Origin: Avena insularis
Lineage: Eukaryota; Streptophyta; Magnoliopsida; Poales; Poaceae
Direction of reading: 5' to 3'
DNA: 64,000 nt
Assembly: GCA_023614405.1 (NCBI GenBank)
Contig: CM042689.1
Location: 309,171,132-309,235,131 of the forward strand
The position numbers were made by a program, and so were the translations under genes. Below, piece by piece: positions 57,153 through 64,000 of this stretch; within the stretch, counting starts at the first letter, position 1; each line of letters begins with the position of its first letter. A model generated the notes under the pieces. It was not told where the DNA came from, did no database searches, and saw only the letters and a list, made by a program, of their open reading frames with translations.

Positions 57153-58503
57153 ACAATGAACTAATGTGACACCGTTCTCGACAACATGATCGCCTACCGC
57201 GACCTCTTCAACACACTCGAAAGAGACTTTGACGGCTACGAACTCTGTCACGTTGGCCGAGAAATCAATGAAGAGACCGACAAGCTCGCCAACATCGGTT
57301 CTACCTACACACCGGTCGCATGTGTCTTCTTGGAGAAAATATGTGAACGCTCCATCAAGTGCAATAAGTCTAAGAGCATACCAGAGGCTACAAAAGGCTC
57401 GGGGGCTACACCACCCGACGACCTGAATGCACCAACAGAAGAGGAGTCGGAGATTCCACTTTTGAACCTCATGCAGGTCAGAGCAATCGTGGACTCAACC
57501 ATACATCACATACCTGTTGAGCAAGAAGCTGCTAGAAGACTCGACTGATGCGTGGAACATCGCTTGCCGCTCCAAGGCCTTTACCATCATTAACGGAGAG
57601 CTTTACAAGCCAAGCATCACCGGAGTCCTCTAGCGATGCGTCACCGATGGTGAAGGGAGGATCTTCCTCCTCGACATCCACGAAGGCATATGTGGTCATG
57701 ATGCTGGCAGTCGCGCCCTAGTCGCCAAAGCCTTACAGGCTGGCTTCTACTGGCCAACAGCAATTCACGACACTAAAATCATAGTCGAAAAGTGCAATGC
57801 CTGCCAACGGTTCACGGATAAGCTAGACACACTAGGCTCAGAATTGCGATAATACCATGGCTTGGCCCTTCGCGCAGTAGGGACTCGACATGGTCGGCAA
57901 GATGCAAAAGTCCTCACCTGGAGGCTACGTCTTCCTCCTGGTCGTAGTCGACAAGTTCACCAAGTGGTAGGCTATGCGCATCACCAATCAAATTGGCGCC
58001 ACCGCCATCAAGTTCTTCCAGTCCATAGTCCACAAGTTCGGGGTGCCACACAACATCATCACCGACAACAGAATGAACTTCACCTTGAAGGAGTTCCAGA
58101 ACTTCTGAGATGGCCTCGGCATCAACATCACCTACGCCTCAGTCGCACATCCACAGACCAACGGCCAAGTCGAAAAGTCTAACGGCCTCGTCTACAGTGG
58201 GATCAAGAAGAGACTCCTGCGACCTCTCGAATGGGCGGCGGTAGCCTAGGCATATGAACCGCCCTCTGTCCTCTGGAGCTTGCATACAACGCTAAACAGC
58301 ACCACTGGGTACACGCCTTTCTTAATGGTGCACGGTGCCGAAGCTATGCTACCTACCGAGGTACGCTACAAGGCCCCACGGGTCGTCGATTACAGCGAAG
58401 CCGAATCAATGGCTGCACTTGAGGACTCTGTTAACCTAATAGACGAAGCACCCGACATCACCGACGCCCGTTCAACGGTGTATCAGTAGAGCTTCCGCAA
58501 CTG
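57153..58503 (+). pseudogene. G4 RNase H end and integrase remnant
   Basis: RNase H tail (DNMIAYRDLFNTLERDFDG, then ETDKLANIGS), a linker, integrase zinc region (KCNACQRF near 57793), core pieces (VVVDKFTKW, then FGVPHNIITDN with the conserved G of TDNG changed to R), NGQVEKSNGLVYSGIKKRL, and TGYTPFLMVHGAEAMLPTEV (58280-58489 open). Many stops. Homology ends at about 58503 within the YQQ...LRN motif. Confidence 0.88.
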
Positions 58504-59700
58504 GTCGTCTCCCGGCCTCGCCCCTTCGCATATAAGAAGCCCTCGATGCCAAAACCCTAAGTACCCCGATAAAATCTCCACGAAACCGTTTGTAGACGCC
58601 TCCACCATCGTTCCTAGATTGAGGGGATCTGAAGTTCTTCCCGGCACCCTGTCGGAGGGGAGATCATCCCGAAGGCCTTCTCTCCCGTATGATGCGTGAG
58701 TAGTTCCACCTTGGACTATGGGTAAATGTAGTAGCTAGACGGTTGTATCTCCTCCTTGTGCTTTCATGTATAGATCTTGTGAGCTCCGTTCATGATCAAG
58801 ATCTAATCTCTTTGTAATCATGCATGTTGTGTTTGCGGGGATCCGATGGATATTGAGATTATTATGTTGGATTGATTAATGGTTTTGTATTTATGATTCT
58901 ATCATGTCTGTGTTGTTTGTGATCTTGCATTCTCTCCGTTGTTAGTATCTATCTTGGCCAAGTAGTTGCTAGTGACTCCAAGAGGGAGTATTTATGCTCG
59001 ATAGTGGGTTCATGCCTCTAGTTTCTAAGGGAAGTGACAGAAATCTCTTCGGTTGTAGATGTGTTTGCTACTAGGGAGAAAACAATGGTATCTTGTTCAT
59101 GGAACATGTGGACTGTTTACCTTACACACTTTTCTTAAAGCAGTTGTCTGTTGCTTGCAACTTAATACTGGAGGGGGTTCGGATGATAACCTGAAGGTGG
59201 ACTTCTAGTCATAGATGCAGTTGGATGGCGGTCTATGTATCTTGTTGTATTGCCCAATCGAATCTCATAGGATCTTTCTGACTAGTATTGCATTGTTATG
59301 CCTTGCTCAGTTCCTGTTAATTGCCCTGCTGTAATTTGTTTACCCTTCATGCCATGTTGTTTATCTAAGGAGAGCACCTCTGGTGAACTATGGACCCCGG
59401 TCCAATCTTTACCATTGATACATCTTCCACTTTTACTTGTTTACTTGTTGCAAACCATTACATTCCACAACATACATTTAATCCTTTGTTACATCAACCA
59501 GTGAGATTGACAACCTCACTGTTAGTTGTGGCAAAGTCTTGAGTTTGTGTTGTGTAGGTCTCCGCGTTGCTAGCAACGCCTGTGTGACGTTTCCTTCCTC
59601 CTACTGGTTTGATAAACTCGGTTTCTTACTGAGGGAAAACTTGCTGCCGTGATGCTTCACACCTTGCTCTTGGGGTTCCCAACGAAGCGCTCCTACATCC
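58504..59700 (+). other. Unassigned LTR-like sequence
   Basis: Sequence starts TGGTCGTCTCCCGGCC with a TATA-like CATATAAG near 58528-58535, then a GC-rich leader and a T-rich stretch with GGGGATCCGATGGATATTGAG. It has the composition of a grass retroelement LTR plus leader. No coding ORF, no partner copy and no PBS were found in the window. Confidence 0.4.
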
Positions 59701-60040
59701 ACTCAATGCTGCATCATTGGGCAACCGCCCGGTAGTGCAGTCACATGTCCCACGCCATTCCATCTTGAGGAACCGGCGGCCTCACCACGCTATTCTATCT
59801 ACGCCCCCAGGTGCATCCGAACAAGGGCTGCCGCTTGGCACCATCAACGAAGTCTTTGCGACAAGCTCCTTCATGGCATCCACACTCCAAAACTTCCCGA
59901 GCAAACCCAGGAAACTAGATGGAGCCACATCCAAGGGGAACATGGCAGTATAAATGGATGCGAAGGCCGATCTCGCGTGTTTCAAGACCCCAAGGAAATG
60001 ATGGACACAGTCCTGGATTGTTGCCACCACAATCGCTCAG
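59701..60040 (-). pseudogene. Unrecognised protein fossil, minus strand
   Basis: The minus frame 59782-60030 encodes 82 residues with HARSAFASIYTAMFPLD and ELVAKTSLMVPSG. The pattern of a helical stretch with IYTAMFPLD reminds me of C-terminal parts of grass retroelement accessory proteins of the PF04195 type, but this is weak recollection. It abuts the LTR at 60041. The plus frame (59717-59953) overlaps it and looks less like protein. Confidence 0.35.
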
Positions 60041-63000
60041 TGTCAACACCCGGGTTTTTAATCCCAGATGCCTGTTATGCCATACCTCGCAATCCCATGA
60101 TTACCATTTTTGCGAGACATAACAGAATTGGATACCATAGTACATCATCCATTACAAACTATACATAAGTTCTTACACAAATAGGGATCTCATGATCTAG
60201 TTCTTAATACAACATCAAGCAGCGGAATACGTAATCATAACGGTAGCATAGGCGAAGCTCCATCTTCGGGGTCACAGGCAATGCTAACGATGGGAGATGA
60301 TCCTAGTTGTCGTAACCTTCCTGGGGTCCATCCTCCAGGTACTCCTCTTGATAGTCTGGCCATGGGAATAGCCAAGGACAAAGCCATGAGTACTCTTTAA
60401 GTACTCGCAAACTAATACTAACAAGGGAAAGGGGGTTTTGATAATAGGACACTAGGCTCTAGGGTTATTTTGCAAAAGCCAGATTTATCTATACTAAGTC
60501 TAGAAGCAAATGAATGCTAGTCACAATTTTATAACTCCTAAGTGGGAACTTGTATTTCATATCACAACCCTGTTGTGGTCAAGTCAAAGTCTCAATCCAT
60601 TTCATAGGTCATTTTGAAAAGTCTGACGGGGGAACAGTATGGCCACTCCAACTGTCCATAACCGCGGACGTGGCTATTCGAATAGTTTGACACTCTGCAG
60701 AGATTGTACACTTTCACCACAACATTCGATACATCCGTCAGGAACAAATCCTGAATTCACCATACTCAGTATGCGGATAATCAATCCTAACCTTTCAATT
60801 ACACGCCCTAGTATAAGTACCTCTCCTGTGAGTTTGGCCTCCCAACCATGACCATCTGTCATCTTGGGTACTGCATAGGTGGAAAATCTTCACAAGGTAG
60901 CCTCAGCTCAGACCTTGGCCATGAGGGAACTAATACTAAGGTATATAAGTTTCCAGTCAAACCCTATCCAATATTCGGCTATTGTGGTTGTACGATAAAA
61001 TTGGAATGGTATCGCATCCAGACAACCATCAGTTTTATAAAGGGCTAAGGCTCATGCCTCATCATTTTCATCACCAAAATCATCAGGTGTTCGGAAACAC
61101 ATGTCCAAAACATTTCAATAGAATGATCCATCATTCCAAGGTTTTCATAACCATTTTTCCACCAAGTATTCCCATCTAAAGTTGATCAAGTTTTATGCTT
61201 AGCACTAGCATCTACAAGTGGGGGTAAGCACTAATGAGGGGTGGTAACTAGTAGATTCTAACTAAGTTCAATCTTATGCCTTGGGATGACATCAAGATTA
61301 TCTAACTTGGTCCAAGTTTAATGCTCTTTATGCAACCTTCAAGTATTTTTCTAGTACCTACCATTTATTTCAGTAAACTCTAAGTAAGAGCTTTGATAAA
61401 GAAATAAAGTAATAAACTTGCAAATAAAACTAGGATTGGTTTATCAAGTGGATATGATCACATATGCTTAAGGCATATAGTGGGCATAGTAACAAGTAAT
61501 GGTTTGTGGCATCAGTAGGTGTTGGAGATATGCCCTAGAGGCAGTAATAAATGCAGTTATTATTATATCTTTGTGTTTATGATAAATGTTTACATTCAGG
61601 CTATAACAGTATTAACAAGGAAGCATTAATACTTGTGTAATTTGTAAACTAAATTAGAGTCCCTGGTAAAGCCTCTTCATAATACTATCTTGTTGGTTAA
61701 TAAATGATTGTGGTTTCCCTATCATGAACATTGAGATGTTATTAACAACAAGATCATATCGTTAGGATAATGGTATGATGGACATACTCCTATAGATAAG
61801 CGTAGCATAAAGATCAAGTCATTTTTATAGTTCAATTGCTATATGCTTTTTGATACATAGTAACCTAATTCCTTCGACCATGAGATCATGCTTATCACCA
61901 TCACCGGAAGGATGCTTTCATGACATCAAACACCACACCGTAACTGGGTGGCTATAAAGGTGGCATTGAGTGTTCGGAAAGTATTGGTTGAGACACATGG
62001 ATCAAGAGTGGGATTTGTCCATCCATATGACGGATAGATATACTCTGGGCCCTCTCGGTGGAATGTCATCCAATTAGCTTGCAAGCATGTGACTAGCTCA
62101 CAAGGGATCACATATCACGGGAACGAGAAAAGAGTACTTATCAGTAACGAGGTTGAACTAGGTATGCAAAGATACCGACGATCATAACCTCGGATAAGTA
62201 AACTATCGTGAGACAAAGGGAAATTGGTATCGTATGTAAGTGGTTCATTCGATCGCAAAGTAATCGTAGAAATATGTGGGAGCCATATGAATTTCTAGAT
62301 TCCTCTATTGGTTATTGTTCGGAGAAGTGTCTCGATCATGTCCGCATAATTCACGAACCGTAGGGAGACACACTTAAGGATTCGACGTTGTTTGAGTAGT
62401 TATGGAATGATGAGTAAGAGACCGAATGTTGTTCGGAGTCTCGGATGGGATCCGGGATATCACGAGGAGATCCGGAATGGTCAAGAGAATAAGATTCATA
62501 TAAGGAAAGTCCTGTTTCGGGGTTGGAGAATGGTTCCGGTGTTTTCATCGGGAATGTTCTAGAAGGTTCCGGAATGTCCGGCACTCCGGAGGGGAAGGGT
62601 ACATGAATGTGTCATAACAAGTTGGAATGATTGCACAATGTACTAGGTATCATGGCTAGGCAAAATAAAGGGATAAATCAAATCCTAGTTTGAAAAAGTC
62701 AAACGCCAATTTGAAAAGTCAAACGGCAATTTTGCTTGGTGGAGGGAGAGTAGGAAACCTACTTGGGGAGGAGTTCCTCTCCCTCCACCCGCCGGCCAAG
62801 GAGGCCGACTTGGGGGAGGACTCTCCTCCCCTGGCCGGCGCCCTCCCACCTATTAAAGGAGGGGCAGGGGTGCCCCTCTAGACCTACACCTTGCTCCACC
62901 AAACCCTAACCCTAGCCGCCGACCACCAAGTCGCCGTCGCCGCCCTAGGGTTTTTCCCTAGCCGCCGAGTTGGGGCCCTCCCCTTTCCCTAGCCTCCGGC

Positions 63001-64000
63001 CTAGCCCTCTCTCCTTGGTGCCTCTAAACCCTAGATCGCCAAGGCCTCTCTCATAGTCCACCATACTCGCTCCGGCTTAAGGCGAAGCCCTGCGAGATCT
63101 CCCCTCTACTTCCGGTACCACGCCGTCGTGCTGCCGGAATCACGAGGAGAGTGCTACAACCTCTGCCGCTTTGGAACAAGGAGAGGAAGGTCTTCATCGA
63201 GTATCGAACGTGTGACCGAATGCGAGCTGAGCGCCTTAACGCCGGAAGGATCGTCTACGCGATCTTGAGATCGGCAAGAGTACGACTACATCACCCATGA
63301 GAATCTGCTCTCGTTAAACACTTTGGAATCTTCGAGGGTGAGTTCCTCTATCGACTTGTTGCTAAAATCTAGTAGATATATCTTGGCTTGTTTGTTTGTA
63401 TGCGGTAGAATATTTTTGTTTTCCATGCTACGAACCCCTACAGTAGGGTATCTTGCAAGGGTTAGCTTGCATTGGTCCACTTAGTTAATAAAGCTTGCAC
63501 ATTCACTAGTAGTATTAGGCTTGCATCAGTGTCAATATAAGCTTGCCTTGTGCAGAGCAGTGGTTGAAGTTCTCCTTGGCTTCTTCTTCGTAGAATCCTC
63601 CTTCCTCCTCGTATCCTTGGTCGGTACTATCGTCTATGAATAAATACGAGGTACACAATCACCAAACAATACTTAACTACTTGCAATCATCACACACAAG
63701 GATCCTATAGATGATCTAACATCATCACTAACATTACAAGATTAAAGCTTGGTTTAATTCCTTTTATTTTTAGAAAAGTAATTTCTACTCATTGAAAAAC
63801 TACTTAAGATTTAATATTCTCCAAACCAAACATGGGATCATGTTGACACATGTCATCTCCACATATTTGAGTCCATGGGAATGTGATTTAAAGTGGTGTC
63901 ACAATTTAATAAGGTTTTACCCTTTTATTTTAATTAATTAAAGTGGCTAGAAATGCCTATGTAGCATTCTTTTATTACTTCAACATTATATCTGCAAGTA
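60041..64000 (-). mobile_element. LTR of a fourth NA/CHR-group element, minus, cut by the window edge
   Basis: Begins TGTCAACACCCGGG at 60041. Contains the same ordered landmarks as the NA LTRs: GCAGCGGAATA (about 60221), then the conserved block on the minus strand (about 60640-60725: CTCTGCAG, a GTCC...GGAC pair). Interrupted by the solo LTR 61520-63442 and continues 63448-64000. In analogy with NA-1 and NA-2 it is the 3' LTR of a minus-strand element; its internal part lies to the right of the window. No ORF I would call. Confidence 0.65.
61520..63442 (+). mobile_element. Solo BARE/Angela-like LTR 2
   Basis: 1923 bp, TGTTGGAGATATGCCC to GAACCCCTACA, flanked by GTAGG (61515-61519 and 63443-63447). 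Close to solo LTR 1. The TATA place has TATTAAAGG (62851-62859) where the other two copies have ATATAAGG. Confidence 0.96.

Larger units (their letters stand above)
17481..58503 (+). mobile_element. G4: decayed Gypsy element, host of the nested stack
   Basis: Left LTR 17481-17982, primer site 17985-18000, then gag, protease, RNase H and integrase remnants in plus orientation. Native sequence is 17481-18945, about 53411-53473, and about 55368-58503; the rest is inserted later. The 3' LTR is absent, the pol homology stopping near 58503 where unrelated LTR-like sequence starts. Primer site and pol motifs are of the TGGC(A/G)CCGTCTGTGGG Gypsy group, and the Gag zinc motif has a CX2H start as in Tat-like elements. 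This is the oldest layer of the stack. Confidence 0.85.

Noticed and set aside
58504..59700. Calling this stretch the 3' LTR of G4
   Set aside because: It does not match the G4 5' LTR (17481-17982), is longer, and there is no polypurine tract at the join.

Overview
This window looks like intergenic heterochromatin from a large-genome grass, most likely Pooideae. Three Ty1-copia LTR copies of the BARE/Angela/WIS type (starting TGTTGGAGATATG, about 1.75-1.92 kb) and several Gypsy families fill it almost end to end. I found no host gene, tRNA, rRNA or CRISPR array. The lineage rests on motifs I recognise; no database search was possible.

Layout, left to right. (1) 1-13104: 3' end of a BARE/Angela-like copia element (Copia-A). 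Its 3' LTR is split by NA-1 (1489-11686, minus strand, TSD TAACC), a non-autonomous element with 4.15 kb LTRs whose only gene is a zinc-knuckle protein. (2) 13105-17480: an old minus-strand copia element (Copia-B), hit by a 276 bp Mutator-type MITE. (3) 17481 to about 58503: a decayed plus-strand Gypsy element (G4) holding a stack of nested insertions. NA-2 (18946-53405, minus, TSD GATTT) lies in G4. CHR, a chromovirus with a chromodomain (18999-46223, plus, TSD GCTAG), lies in the NA-2 3' LTR. TAT, a Tat-lineage Gypsy (27237-41731, minus, TSD CCACA), lies in the CHR integrase gene. A solo Angela-like LTR (53474-55362, TSD CTGAT) also lies in G4. (4) 58504-60040: unassigned LTR-like and protein-fossil sequence. 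(5) 60041-64000: LTR of a fourth relative of the NA/CHR group, carrying another solo Angela-like LTR (61520-63442, TSD GTAGG). Six insertions have perfect direct target duplications inside the window (five of 5 bp and the 9 bp one of the MITE), as does each solo LTR, so the order of insertion in the stack is clear: G4, then NA-2, then CHR, then TAT.

The most interesting theme is the relation between CHR (autonomous) and NA-1/NA-2 (non-autonomous). They share LTR ends, the initiator-Met primer binding site and the sequence just after it, a conserved LTR block, an 8 bp-arm hairpin just upstream of the polypurine tract, and a layout in which each ORF start directly follows an AG preceded by a pyrimidine-rich stretch. 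That layout suggests that splicing makes a separate mRNA for each ORF. CHR also has two extra ORFs before gag. TAT carries a seven-exon gene on its antisense strand (a putative gypsy-type transposon domain followed by coiled coil), with a minisatellite in intron 3 and another beyond its 3' end.
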